Positions 8,914 through 17,278 of a stretch of 64,000 nucleotides of DNA are shown here, piece by piece. Origin of the DNA: Nocardia sp. SYP-A9097 (lineage in GTDB: Bacteria; Actinomycetota; Actinomycetes; Mycobacteriales; Mycobacteriaceae); contig NZ_WJIC01000014.1 in assembly GCF_009649815.1 (NCBI RefSeq), positions 62,001-126,000 of the forward strand. Reading direction: 5' to 3'. The notes under the pieces were generated by a model. That model did no database searches. It saw only the letters and a program-made list of their open reading frames with translations, and had not been told where the DNA came from. Within the stretch, counting starts at the first letter, position 1; each line of letters opens with the position of its first letter. A program made the translations under genes and the position numbers.

Positions 8914-9495
8914 TCAGACGGCCGTCGAGGCCACGATCGATTCGAGAATCTCGAAGGGTTCTTCTTCCGTTGCGGCGAGCGGACTTCCGCAGACGTATCC
9001 CGTCAGGTCCGCCGCCAGGCGAAGTATCGGATTGAACCAGTCGACCTCGTCGAAGTCGTCCTCCCAATCATCCGAATCGTCCGTCCACCCCTTCGATTCG
9101 ATGTATTCCAGATACTCCTCGTACTGCAACTCCGCCAGAATCTCGGCAGGGACGCAGCCGGAAAGCCGCGGCCGGAAGTCGTCGACCGGCGACACGATTC
9201 CCCAAACCTTGCGCCCATCGCGCCACACCGATACCTCGCTGTGCCCGACCCCGTCGATCTCCGCGGCGGCAACAATTTCACGACCACCCGACAGTCCCGT
9301 CAAATCCCATGTGCCTTCGAGCATTCCGACGGCACGATCCTCAACCACCAGATACGCGCCCTCCGGCCGCACCACACCGCACAAGACCGGCTTCGGTGAC
9401 TTCGAGCGAATCCCGCTGCGCCGCACCCCGAGTGCATCACATGCCGCCTCCGGCGTGGTGGCACGAAACAGCATCCAATTGGAACAGAACCCCAT
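8914..9495 (-). CDS. Hypothetical acidic protein
   Basis: Unrecognised soluble protein of about 193 residues from the ATG at 9495 (MGFCSNWMLFRAT), which has a GGGAG ribosome site 8 bases upstream. A longer frame exists, but its first 70 residues are arginine-rich and not protein-like. The N-terminal FCSNWMLFRA and the aromatic/acidic stretch DDSDDWEDDFDEVDWF near residues 145-160 are the main features. No signal peptide or membrane helix is present. The pattern resembles small actinobacterial proteins of unknown function, possibly immunity or housekeeping partners. It is convergent with the DUF1460 gene. Confidence 0.55.
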   Translation of the reverse strand: MGFCSNWMLFRATTPEAACDALGVRRSGIRSKSPKPVLCGVVRPEGAYLVVEDRAVGMLEGTWDLTGLSGGREIVAAAEIDGVGHSEVSVWRDGRKVWGIVSPVDDFRPRLSGCVPAEILAELQYEEYLEYIESKGWTDDSDDWEDDFDEVDWFNPILRLAADLTGYVCGSPLAATEEEPFEILESIVASTAV

Positions 9496-9665
9496 CGCGA
9501 AACTCCCTGTCTCCATCAACGAGCGCAAGCTACCGCGCCCCGCCGACAGCGGAGCTTCACGTCCATCTCGACACCGATGTCGCCGCCCGGAGCGCATACT
9601 GTTCAAACCTGGCTGAAGTCGGCAGCGCCGCCGCGAGTGTTGTTCCGCGGGAAGGACATCGGCTG

Positions 9666-10109
9666 ATGACCGTGCGGGTTTCGGCGGCAGTAATCGTAAT
9701 CTCGGCAACGATCAGCGCGCTGCTGTGCGGACTGGGCGCACCCCCCGCGCAAGCGGACCCCCTACCGCAGTGGACGCCCTTCGGCACCACCCTCTACACC
9801 TTCGGCGACGCGAATTTCTGCACCGGCGCAATCGGTGTCGCGCTCGAAGCCACACCCCAACTCCCCGGCCATGTACTCGCACATGTGACCCCGTACGGAT
9901 ACCAGCACGGCCCGTGCGGCAACCACGTCGTACTGGGCTGGTTGGGTTCCGCCGGCGGGCGATCCCAAGATGTATACATCCACACCGATGCGACGCCCGG
10001 CAACACCGTGACAGTCGACCTCTGGGTAGGAATGGGCCCGGCCAAGTTCATCGTGAACACCTGGCCCCTCCAGGGCCCGTTCCTCGAGTGGTACCTGCTG
10101 GTCCCATAA
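9666..10109 (+). CDS. Small secreted protein of unknown function
   Basis: Secreted protein of 147 residues from an ATG with a GGAAGGA ribosome site. The first 30 residues form a Sec signal peptide ending PPAQA|DP. The mature domain, about 115 residues, is rich in glycine and beta-branched residues and has two cysteines (FCTG and GPCGNH) that could form a disulfide, suggesting a small beta-sandwich. Similar short secreted proteins are common in Nocardia and mycobacteria without known roles. It is divergent from the hypothetical gene to its left, with a 170-base shared promoter region. Confidence 0.6.
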   Translation: MTVRVSAAVIVISATISALLCGLGAPPAQADPLPQWTPFGTTLYTFGDANFCTGAIGVALEATPQLPGHVLAHVTPYGYQHGPCGNHVVLGWLGSAGGRSQDVYIHTDATPGNTVTVDLWVGMGPAKFIVNTWPLQGPFLEWYLLVP

Positions 10110-10296
10110 GATCGCGCGGCGTATTCCACTGGGCCACATCCCCGTTTCGGCCCCACTGGAGGGTGTTGGTGTTGGTGTTTGTCGTTTTGTCCTTGTTCGC
10201 GGGAGCCCCGAATTCATAAGCGACATCACGCGAAGAACCTCACCAGTCAGCGCTCAATGTCGACACCATCTTGAAGATTCGGGTGAGGGTGCGGGG

Positions 10297-10866
10297 TTAG
10301 TTGACGGTGGGGACCATGCCGCCGTCCATGCGGAGGTTTGCGCCGTTGATGGAGGCGGCGAGGGGGCTGGCCAGGAATGCGGTCAGGGTGGCGATTTCGG
10401 CGGGGGCGACGAGGCGGTCGGAGGGGTTGGTGCGGGGGCCGTTGAGGAGGGCTCGGGTGGCGGCTTCCGCGTCTTCGCCCAGGCCGTGGGAGCGGCCGAA
10501 TGATCGGGCGAAGTCGAGGAAGGCGTCGAGGAGGACTGGGCCGGGGCTGATGGTGTTCACCGTTATTCCGGTGGCGGACAGTTCTTTCGAGAGGCTGACG
10601 GTGAGGTTGGCCAGGGCTGCTTTGGCGGCGCTGTAGGCGGCTCGCATGGGTAGGGGGTTGGGGTTGGCGGCGCTGCCTATTTGGATTACGCGGCCCCACT
10701 TGGCATTTCGCATGGCGGGGGTCAGGGCCTGGATCAGGCGGACCGCCGAGGCGACATTGGTGTTGTAGAGGGTTAGCCAGTCTTCCGCGGTGGCTGTGGT
10801 CCAGCCGTCCGCACCCAGACCAGCGGCATTGTTGACCAAGATGTCGATGCCGCCGACTCCCCCACC
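10297..10866 (-). pseudogene. SDR oxidoreductase, 5' end missing
   Basis: Carboxyl three-quarters of a classical short-chain dehydrogenase. It begins abruptly at GGIDILVNNAAG and continues through QIGSAAN (catalytic Ser region), YSAAKAAL (catalytic Tyr and Lys), ISPGPV and the C-terminal NGANLRMDGG. The first 70-80 residues, with the TGxxxGIG cofactor-binding loop, are absent; upstream in the same frame are only non-homologous residues. The break lies near 10855-10866, exactly where a second truncated gene starts on the other strand. Without the Rossmann N-terminus it cannot bind NAD(P) normally, so I call it a remnant. Family assignment is firm; loss by a single deletion or inversion is inferred. 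Confidence 0.75.
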
Positions 10867-11196
10867 CTCGGAATGACTTTGGCCCCGGCCCACCTGTCAA
10901 TCCGAATGCGCCAAGCAGTCGGCCTCCCGCCGATCCCCGGCCTCCTGGTCCGCGAAATCACCCCCGGCTCCCCAGCCGAAAAAGCCGGAATCCGAACCGG
11001 CGACGTCCTCACCGAGGCCAACGGCCATCACCTGCGCTCGATCGACGCACTACACATCGCCCTCTCAACCGACACCCCCCTGCGGATCTCCCTCACCCGC
11101 GGCGTCGACGAAAACCACACGCTCCCAATCGATCCGACCCCAAATGACTCCGACAAGAACCCCCTCCGACTACGGTCCAGCCGGGAATCCACTTGA
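10867..11196 (+). pseudogene. PDZ-domain fragment of an HtrA-like serine protease
   Basis: About 108 residues that match only the C-terminal PDZ domain of trypsin/HtrA-like proteases: GMTLAPAHLSIRMRQAVGLP, then GLLVREITPGSPAEKAGIRTGD and an ending typical of the family. The catalytic protease domain is missing. Homology runs upstream of the available ATG (10873) to about 10866, where it meets the truncated SDR on the opposite strand. A short PDZ protein might still be translated, but the reading frame entering from the break without a start or ribosome site argues for a remnant. Confidence 0.68.
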
Positions 11197-11221
11197 TCTG
11201 ATGTCCAGACCTCTGCCGCCG

Positions 11222-11448
11222 TCAGATCTCCAAACCGAGTACTGCGGCGAGGCGTTCGGCGGTGGATCTTACTGTCGCACCGCCGTTTTCGACAAGGTCG
11301 GGCACGGCCGATCGCGCGAACAGCGAAAAGCCGAGGTATCGGGCGACTCCTGCTGTGCCCGGTCGAGCATCGCGACAGTGGCGAGCGGCTCGTCACGCAT
11401 GTGATGTGCCCGTGCGATCTCGGACATGTGGAAGCTGCGCCGTGGTGC
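11222..11448 (-). pseudogene. C-terminal remnant of an XRE/TPR regulator, frameshifted
   Basis: Minus-strand piece that matches the C-terminus of the actinobacterial XRE-plus-repeat regulators. One frame gives RRSFHMSEIARAHHMRDEP and ATVAMLDRAQQESPDT; after about 11350 the match continues in another frame as RYLGFSLFARSAVPDLVENG and ATVRSTAERLAAVLGLEI, ending at a TGA at 11222-11224. The piece therefore carries a 5' truncation and a frameshift. Its first half is fused in frame to the end of the HAD hydrolase. The call comes from pattern memory of the family and could be confirmed by aligning both frames. Confidence 0.65.
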
Positions 11449-12168
11449 GCAAGAGAGCACTGATTCGACCTTCGCGACCACCGCATCCGCTTCCAGCGCT
11501 TCAACAATCGCGTCCGGCGAGGATTGAGTCAGCTCCTCGCGACTTGCGCGATGAGCAACCACTATGACGTGGAAGCCTGCGTGCCTGGCGCAGGCGATGT
11601 CATTGGGGGCATCGCCGATGATTACGGTTCGTGCCGGGTCCAGGGATTGGCCGTACTTGCCGGGGAACCGTTGGGAAATCACGGCGGGGAGGTCGAATCG
11701 GTCTCGGGCGTCGGATCCGAATGCGCCGATTTCCAGATCCAGGTGGTCGTCCAGTCCCGCGACGCGGAGCTTGACCTCTGCTGCCGAACGCAGGTTTCCG
11801 GTCAGGACGGTTTGAATCAATCCGTGCTTGTTCAAAGCCGAAATCGTTTCTGCCGCACCCGGATACGCGGGCTGGTCACGTGCCAGCTCGGCCTCGCCCT
11901 CGGCCATGACGTGGGCCAATTGGTCATGGAACTGCTCGACTCCGCGTTCGGCGGTTTCTACCGGAATGCCGGAGGCGAGCGCGGTATCCACGACGATGGA
12001 CTCATCGGTGTAGCCGTGTACGCGCGCTGCGGGAAAGACGACCTCGGCTTCCGAGATGCCGTATGTGCGAGCGACAGCCCTGCGGAGCCAACGTAGGTCG
12101 GCTGGAATCAGGGTGCCGTCGACATCCCAGACGACCAGGCCCGCGCTCGCCACGCTCATGACGTGCAT
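11269..12168 (-). CDS. HAD-family hydrolase with foreign C-terminal tail
   Basis: Phosphatase-like protein of the haloacid dehalogenase superfamily. Motif I is VVWDVDGTL with the nucleophile Asp, motif II TVLTGN, and motif IV IIGDAPNDIACARHAGF; the cap between them is helical (subfamily IA type). The HAD fold should end near residue 240 (VAKVESVL). The last 59 residues derive from a regulator remnant read in one of its two frames, so the present stop is not the original one. Start is either the ATG at 12168 or the one at 12159. The core looks intact and may be active; the substrate is unknown. Confidence 0.75.
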   Translation of the reverse strand: MHVMSVASAGLVVWDVDGTLIPADLRWLRRAVARTYGISEAEVVFPAARVHGYTDESIVVDTALASGIPVETAERGVEQFHDQLAHVMAEGEAELARDQPAYPGAAETISALNKHGLIQTVLTGNLRSAAEVKLRVAGLDDHLDLEIGAFGSDARDRFDLPAVISQRFPGKYGQSLDPARTVIIGDAPNDIACARHAGFHVIVVAHRASREELTQSSPDAIVEALEADAVVAKVESVLSCAPRRSFHMSEIARAHHMRDEPLATVAMLDRAQQESPDTSAFRCSRDRPCPTLSKTAVRQ

Positions 12169-12183
12169 TCTGACAGAGCCGCC

Positions 12184-12537
12184 TCAGTTGGCTTGTGGGG
12201 CGATGGTCTCCAGGGTGAGTCCGGTTCGGGCGCTGCGGGTTCGGCCCCATTCGTAGAGGGCGGTGAGGACTGGGACCAGGGTCCAGCCTTCTTCGGTGAG
12301 GGCGTAGTCGACCTGGGGTGGGGTGGTGGGGGTGGGGGTGCGGCGGACGAGGCCGTCGGATTCGAGTTCTCGGAGTTGTTGGATGAGCATTTTTTCGCTG
12401 GTGGTGGGCATGCGGCGGCGGAGTTCGCCGTAGCGGTGGGTTCCCTCCTTCAGGTGGGCGAGGATTACCGGTTTCCATTTGCCACCGATGAGGTCGACGG
12501 TTACTTCTACGGGGCAGTGGTAGCGCTTGGCGGGCAT
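12184..12537 (-). CDS. HxlR-family transcriptional regulator
   Basis: Winged-helix regulator of about 117 residues. The conserved pattern CPVEVTVDLIGGKWKPVIL, then HRYGELRRRMP and MLIQQLRELESDGLVRR, is diagnostic for HxlR proteins, which sense redox or small electrophiles and usually repress a divergent gene. The ATG at 12537 has a GAGG ribosome site; a GTG 6 bases upstream is an alternative. It is divergent from the two-gene unit at 12649-13623, so it most likely controls that unit from the 110-base spacer. The N-terminal Cys could be the sensor residue. Confidence 0.85.
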   Translation of the reverse strand: MPAKRYHCPVEVTVDLIGGKWKPVILAHLKEGTHRYGELRRRMPTTSEKMLIQQLRELESDGLVRRTPTPTTPPQVDYALTEEGWTLVPVLTALYEWGRTRSARTGLTLETIAPQAN

Positions 12538-12648
12538 GGTCACCTCGGGGTGCTTACCGGAAAGTGAGTACTTGTAAGAATGTAATCATCGGGTTTGCAT
12601 GGACTGCGTACGGATGCATCGGAACTGCGAACACGGAGTCGAAAACTC

Positions 12649-12975
12649 ATGAAGGTCATCACTTTTGATCGATTCAAGCCGGGTGTCACACTGGAGACCA
12701 TCACTCCCTTCCTACCCGAGGAGGTCGCGAATGTGTGGCGGCTGTGGAAGGCCGGGATCGTGCGGGAGAACTACGCGCGGGCCGATGAGCCGGGGGTGGT
12801 GATCGTGTTCGAGGTGGAGAGCGTCGACGAAGCCAAGCGGTACATCGACGATTTCCCGCTGACCAAGAAGGGTTTCCTGGAGTGGACTTACGTGCCGGTG
12901 ACGGCACCGCTGCCACTGGAGGCGCTGATGGATGTCTCCGTCGACGTCGCCGAACCCTACGACCGGACCAAGTGA
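12649..12975 (+). CDS. Muconolactone isomerase-like small protein
   Basis: Compact protein of 108 residues from the ATG at 12649, which has a GGAG ribosome site; the longer upstream frame looks non-coding. MKVITFDRFKPGVT, VVIVFEVESVDEAKRYIDDF and FLEWTYVPVTAPLPLEAL fit the ferredoxin-like alpha/beta barrel of the muconolactone isomerase/YCII superfamily. It lies 6 bases upstream of the isochorismatase-like gene and opposite an HxlR regulator, which suggests a small detoxification or degradation unit. The substrate cannot be told. Confidence 0.65.
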   Translation: MKVITFDRFKPGVTLETITPFLPEEVANVWRLWKAGIVRENYARADEPGVVIVFEVESVDEAKRYIDDFPLTKKGFLEWTYVPVTAPLPLEALMDVSVDVAEPYDRTK

Positions 12976-12981
12976 GGCGAT

Positions 12982-13623
12982 ATGCGATACGCGTACGGAC
13001 TGACCATTCCGCAGACCATCGAGGATGCGTGCGATCCGGGTCGGATGGCGCTGATCATCTATGACATGCAGGTCGGGATCGTGCGGCAGATACCGGACGG
13101 GGAGCGGATCACCGAAGCTTGTGTGCGGCTCCGGGATGTGGCGCGGGAGAAGGGGTTTCGGGTGTTCTACACCCGGCACATGTCGATTCCGGTAGCAGCG
13201 GCCGGTGTTTCGCAATTGCGCACCGCGATGGAGTGGCAGCGGGTGGACGATCCGAGCCAGGTGCACGCGCCGTTCCCGCAGGGCTCACCGCAGTATCAGC
13301 TGGTGCCCGAACTGGAGCCGGGGCCGAACGAGGTGGTCTTCGACAAGATCACCATGTCCGCCTTCGCCGCCACGCCACTCGATATCGCGTTGCGGGACTT
13401 GGGAATCGACTCGTTCGCTATCGCTGGCATCGCCCTGGAGGTCGGTATCGACCCCACCGTGCGGCATGCCACCGATCTCGGCTACCTCCCGATCATGGTC
13501 ACCGACGCCTGCGGCGCGGGACATCAGGAGGCCGCCGAACGCGCCTATGCCACTTTGGCTTTCGCCGGCGGGTCGCGCACGACCGATACCGCCACGCTGA
13601 TCAAACTGATGAACCGCGGCTGA
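12982..13623 (+). CDS. Isochorismatase-fold protein lacking the catalytic Cys
   Basis: Cysteine-hydrolase fold protein of 213 residues. Asp28 (ALIIYDMQ) and Lys122 (VVFDKITMSAF) of the usual Asp-Lys-Cys triad are present, but the position of the nucleophilic Cys is Gly155 in IALEVGIDPTVRHA. True isochorismatases also use a Cys-free site, so catalysis or a binding role remains possible. It follows the isomerase-like gene by 6 bases as the second gene of an HxlR-linked operon, and a strong hairpin follows its stop. Confidence 0.75.
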   Translation: MRYAYGLTIPQTIEDACDPGRMALIIYDMQVGIVRQIPDGERITEACVRLRDVAREKGFRVFYTRHMSIPVAAAGVSQLRTAMEWQRVDDPSQVHAPFPQGSPQYQLVPELEPGPNEVVFDKITMSAFAATPLDIALRDLGIDSFAIAGIALEVGIDPTVRHATDLGYLPIMVTDACGAGHQEAAERAYATLAFAGGSRTTDTATLIKLMNRG

Positions 13624-13627
13624 TTCG

Positions 13628-13652
13628 GGATGGCCTGGACTCCAGGCCATCC
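13628..13652. terminator. Bidirectional hairpin terminator
   Basis: Perfect 11-bp stem GGATGGCCTGG facing CCAGGCCATCC with a 3-base loop. It fills the 29-base gap between two convergent genes (stops at 13623 and 13653), so it can end transcription from both sides. No long T-run, as usual in this group. Confidence 0.8.
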
Positions 13653-14327
13653 TCAGCGGAATCGCGAGAACAGCTGCGAGGCTGCCGGATCCCAAGGCGC
13701 GGAGCGGGATCGAGTCAGCGGATAGCAGGCGAAGCCGAGCAACACGGCGGTGAAATGCCCTACGGCGGTGAAGGTTTGAGCGATCAGCAGCGGAACACCG
13801 TAGAAGACGACGACTCCGGCGATATAGACCCAGCGCCACGGCCGAACCAGGTGATAGGCCAGCACCGCAACAATGCCCGCCAACGCATAGCTCACCCCGT
13901 AATCGAGGGTGTGTACCGCGGATTGCGGAGCATGCCCATTCCGGATCGCCCACAGCAGCACCCCCTCGCTGACATAGGTCGCGCCGATATGCGCGATGAG
14001 CAGCACGGCCAACCAGCGCAGCGTGCCCAGCCAGCGTTCGGCCTGCGCGTGAAACACCGTGTAGGCGACCGCGTACACCGGCCAGCCGCCGCCCGCGAGC
14101 CAGAACGCGCTGGCGATCAGGACTCGAATCGGATCTTCCTGCAGGTGATGCAGGTTCGTCGAACGATTGCCCAGGAAGATCTCCTGGGCATGCGGCGACA
14201 GATGACTCAGGAAAATGGTGCTCGCCAGCAGCATGGCGAGCCAGATATAGGTGCCGGGCGCACTGCGCAGATAGGCCCAGACCGCGTGCAGGCCAGCGGT
14301 CGAACGCTCGCGCTGGGTCTCGGACAT
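13653..14327 (-). CDS. Rhomboid-like membrane protein
   Basis: Multi-pass membrane protein of about 224 residues from the ATG at 14327 (MSETQRERS); a longer frame runs back through the LapA gene and is a shadow. Six or so helices are visible. DYGVSYALAGIVAVLAYH carries a GxSx-like Ser, and TAVGHFTAVLLGFACYPL carries a His, in positions comparable to the rhomboid catalytic dyad; this fits the rhomboid-like family annotated in mycobacteria and Nocardia. Whether it cuts proteins is unknown. It follows the LapA-like gene by 8 bases and is convergent with the isochorismatase-like gene. Confidence 0.65.
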   Translation of the reverse strand: MSETQRERSTAGLHAVWAYLRSAPGTYIWLAMLLASTIFLSHLSPHAQEIFLGNRSTNLHHLQEDPIRVLIASAFWLAGGGWPVYAVAYTVFHAQAERWLGTLRWLAVLLIAHIGATYVSEGVLLWAIRNGHAPQSAVHTLDYGVSYALAGIVAVLAYHLVRPWRWVYIAGVVVFYGVPLLIAQTFTAVGHFTAVLLGFACYPLTRSRSAPWDPAASQLFSRFR

Positions 14328-14335
14328 GCCTAGTT

Positions 14336-14563
14336 CTAGCGCCGGCGCTGCCGGGCGGTGAGCAGCCCAGCGAGCCAGCCCACCACGAACAGCACCAGCA
14401 GCACCAGCCACATCGGCGAACGAATGGTGATGAGCAGGAATTCGATCGAGACCTTGCCACGGTTCTCGACCACGAACAGGATCGCCAGAATGGTGAGCGC
14501 GACCGCCACCCACTGGGTCGGGGTGATGCGGGACAGGAGGGACCGCTTTTCGGGGCTGCTCAT
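14336..14563 (-). CDS. LapA/DUF1049 small membrane protein
   Basis: Small protein of 75 residues from an ATG with a GAGGAG ribosome site. It has two membrane helices (WVAVALTILAILFVVENRG and WLVLLVLFVVGWLAGLL) joined by KVSIEFLLITIRSP and ends in ARQRRR. This is the LapA/YciS (DUF1049) pattern; in actinobacteria its role is unknown. It precedes the rhomboid-like gene by 8 bases and is probably co-transcribed. Confidence 0.75.
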   Translation of the reverse strand: MSSPEKRSLLSRITPTQWVAVALTILAILFVVENRGKVSIEFLLITIRSPMWLVLLVLFVVGWLAGLLTARQRRR

Positions 14564-14666
14564 GCTCACTCCTCACGGGAAGATGCCGACCGGTCGGTGA
14601 AACTACCGTCCAACTATCCCCCGCGACATGGGAAAACCCGATCATCCACCCAGGCGAGTCGACCGA

Positions 14667-16013
14667 TCAGGCCGGATCGAGCGCACCGGAGTGGTAGTGC
14701 ACGGCCGCATTCCAGAGGAAGAAGCTCGCGATACCCACCGCGGCAGCCGCATCCACCTGGGCGCGGACCTGGGCATCGCCATAATTCACGCCCAAACTGA
14801 AGTCCTGCAACCACGGGATGACCTTGGCCTCGGTCCCCTCCACCTGACGCTGGAAATCCTGGAGTGACCGGAAGACGATGTCGTAAGGCTGCGAGTTCGG
14901 GCTCGCCACATCGTATTCACCCGGATTCCAATGCGAGGGATAAAGCATCGGCGCGACATAGTCGAGTTGACGCGCCATCAGCGGAATATCCTGCGCGATC
15001 TCATCGGGCCGGGTGGCCGCTATCCCGAAGACCGCCGCGCTCTGAAAGGCCCCGGCGGCGCGCACCGGATCGCGACTCTCCCGCAGGAATTCGGCGATGG
15101 AAACCGTCGGCGCATCGACGAGCCCCGGGAACACCATGCTGGAGAGCGACCCGTCCGGCCTGCGAATGTAGTCGTACATGATCTCATCGAAGCCCAGTCC
15201 GGCCGCCTCGGTCGCGAGATCGATATTGTATCGGCGTATTTCGGGGCTCGCGAAGTTCGTGAACGCGATCGAACCATAATTACTGGCATACGGCCCGCCA
15301 CCGGGATTCTGAATCACCCAGTCGGGATGCCCGGCATGCCAAGCCCATTCGGCCATGGTGCTATCACGGAAGGCGACAATCCGGCCGACCACTCGAATTC
15401 CCATGTCGTGCAGGGTCTTCAGCGCTTCACCGGCGTTGTAGATACGCGCCGAGGCACCGGATTCCCGGGCCAGCGGTACCTGCGAGTCGTAGCCGACGAC
15501 ACCGTCCTCATCCTTGATATCGAGTTGAACGGTGTCTATCCGCCCCTCGCGCGCCATATTCAGCACATCCTCGCGCATGGGTTCATAGGCCCAGGCGTAC
15601 GCGGTGACGTGTACGGCCCGAATCCGCGGCACCTCGGCCCGGACGGTGATCGGCTGGGTGACGGTCTTGCCGTCGGCGTCGGTGGCCACCACGGCGACCC
15701 CGGCGGTCAGGCGCGCCAGCGTGACCTCGAAGCTCCCGTCGGCGGCGGGCGTGACGGCCTGCCCGGCGACGGTGAGGTGCTTGGCCCCGATCGCCCTGCC
15801 GCGCACGGTGATCGGCGCGTGCAGTGAGGTGACCGGCGCGGGCTGGGTCACCTCCAAGGCGAGCGGTATGACCGCCGCGGCGGTCCGCGCCCCGGGATCG
15901 ATTCGCAGGAAACCGATGATCAGACCGGCCACGACAATCACCACTGCCGTGGCGACGACTACCAGTCGTCGCCGCCCGGCAGCCGGGACCCGCTTCAGCA
16001 ACGCCCACACCAA
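14667..16013 (-). CDS. Membrane-anchored putative glycoside hydrolase (DUF4015)
   Basis: Protein of 448 residues from a TTG (or the adjacent GTG at 16010). An N-terminal anchor helix (residues 16-36) exports it to the cell surface, a beta-sandwich of about 90 residues follows, and a TIM-barrel domain starts at VRAVHVTAYAW-like residues near 130. The segments DTVQLDIKDEDGVVGYDS, GFDEIMYDYIRRPDG and DYVAPMLYPSHWNPGEY are characteristic of the DUF4015 putative glycoside hydrolase family related to GH13 folds, with acidic residues on the barrel strands. It is divergent from a polysaccharide deacetylase, suggesting shared work on a surface polysaccharide. The substrate is not known. Confidence 0.75.
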   Translation of the reverse strand: MVWALLKRVPAAGRRRLVVVATAVVIVVAGLIIGFLRIDPGARTAAAVIPLALEVTQPAPVTSLHAPITVRGRAIGAKHLTVAGQAVTPAADGSFEVTLARLTAGVAVVATDADGKTVTQPITVRAEVPRIRAVHVTAYAWAYEPMREDVLNMAREGRIDTVQLDIKDEDGVVGYDSQVPLARESGASARIYNAGEALKTLHDMGIRVVGRIVAFRDSTMAEWAWHAGHPDWVIQNPGGGPYASNYGSIAFTNFASPEIRRYNIDLATEAAGLGFDEIMYDYIRRPDGSLSSMVFPGLVDAPTVSIAEFLRESRDPVRAAGAFQSAAVFGIAATRPDEIAQDIPLMARQLDYVAPMLYPSHWNPGEYDVASPNSQPYDIVFRSLQDFQRQVEGTEAKVIPWLQDFSLGVNYGDAQVRAQVDAAAAVGIASFFLWNAAVHYHSGALDPA

Positions 16014-16113
16014 CTCTCACTCGAATTCCCCCAACTATCCGCTGTCCGCGCACCGTGCGGACGGGATTTCCGACTCTCATCCGAGACGGGTTGGCGGACA
16101 GTAGAGTTCGACA

Positions 16114-17109
16114 ATGGCCAAGATCGTGGGCCTGCGGGTGATCACCGCGGCACTGCTCATATTCGCCCCCGCCTGCGCCGCACCGGAGCACGAAGCGACA
16201 GTCCCCACCGCCCGGCCGGTGGGCGCCACGACCCCACCGCCCGATCCGGCCGCCGTCGGCGCGAATGAACTCGGCGTCGTCCCGATCCTGATGTACCACC
16301 AGCTCTCGCCCGCTCCGGCCGGTGACTACGATCAGACCCCGGACAAGTTCCGGGCCGAATTGGATCGACTGCTGCGCGAGAACTACCGGCCGATCACCGT
16401 GTCCCGCTACGTCTCCGGCACGATCGATCTGCCCGCCGGCACCCATCCGGTCGTCCTCACCTTCGACGATTCGACCATCAGCCAGCTGACCTTCACCACC
16501 GAGGGCAACCCCGCGCCGGACACCGCCATCGCGATACTGGAGGATTTCCGCGCCCGGCATCCCGAATTCGGTTCCACCGCAACGTTCTTCGTCAACAACG
16601 AGCCTTTCGCGAATGATCCGCGGGCACTACCCTGGCTGGTCGCACACGGCTACGAGATCGGCGCGCACACCGCCACCCACGCCAACCTGGCCCGCCTGGA
16701 CAGCACCGGCGTACAGCGTGAATTCGTGCAGAACCTGCGTGCCATCGCCGCCGCAGTGCCGAATCAACCGGTCCGGACAATGGCTCTGCCCCTTGGTATT
16801 TCACCGGTCGATCGCACACTCGCCACCGCCGGCAGCTGGGACGGCACCCCCTACACCTTCGACGCGGTCCTGCTGGTCGGCGCGGAACCGGCACCTTCGC
16901 CGTACGGCGCACTCGATCCCGCCGCCATCCCCCGCATCCGATCGGGACGCGCGCCGGTCCCGTTCGACTCCGTCTACTGGCTCGATCAGCTCGCCGAACA
17001 TCCGGAGCGCCGCTACACCAGCGACGGCGATCCGGCCCGAATATCCTTCCCCCGCACCCTTTCCGGCGAACTCACCGCGCGCTGGTCGCCACAGTCGGCC
17101 CCATACTGA
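16114..17109 (+). CDS. Secreted polysaccharide deacetylase (CE4)
   Basis: Exported protein of 331 residues. The N-terminus has a signal peptide with a possible lipobox (FAPAC, Cys21). The CE4 domain shows VPILMYHQLSP, VLTFDDS (metal-binding Asp pair) and HTATHANL (metal-binding His pair), as in chitin and peptidoglycan N-deacetylases. The segment between TFDD and HTATH is longer than usual. It is divergent from the DUF4015 glycoside hydrolase, the gap being 100 bases, and the pair recalls the two domains of PgaB-type exopolysaccharide enzymes. The target polymer is inferred only. Confidence 0.82.
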   Translation: MAKIVGLRVITAALLIFAPACAAPEHEATVPTARPVGATTPPPDPAAVGANELGVVPILMYHQLSPAPAGDYDQTPDKFRAELDRLLRENYRPITVSRYVSGTIDLPAGTHPVVLTFDDSTISQLTFTTEGNPAPDTAIAILEDFRARHPEFGSTATFFVNNEPFANDPRALPWLVAHGYEIGAHTATHANLARLDSTGVQREFVQNLRAIAAAVPNQPVRTMALPLGISPVDRTLATAGSWDGTPYTFDAVLLVGAEPAPSPYGALDPAAIPRIRSGRAPVPFDSVYWLDQLAEHPERRYTSDGDPARISFPRTLSGELTARWSPQSAPY

Positions 17110-17278
17110 GCACCGGTTCGTCCCTAAGGTCGGCCGCGCGCGAAGCGAGTTCCTACCGCCTCGAGCACGACGGCCGCGCCCGTCTCGGCTGGTGAGCAAT
17201 GCTCCGGCCCGCACCGATTAATTCCGGCGAGGCACCCCGTCCATATGGGTAACACCGCCAACTACACGGGAGCACATT

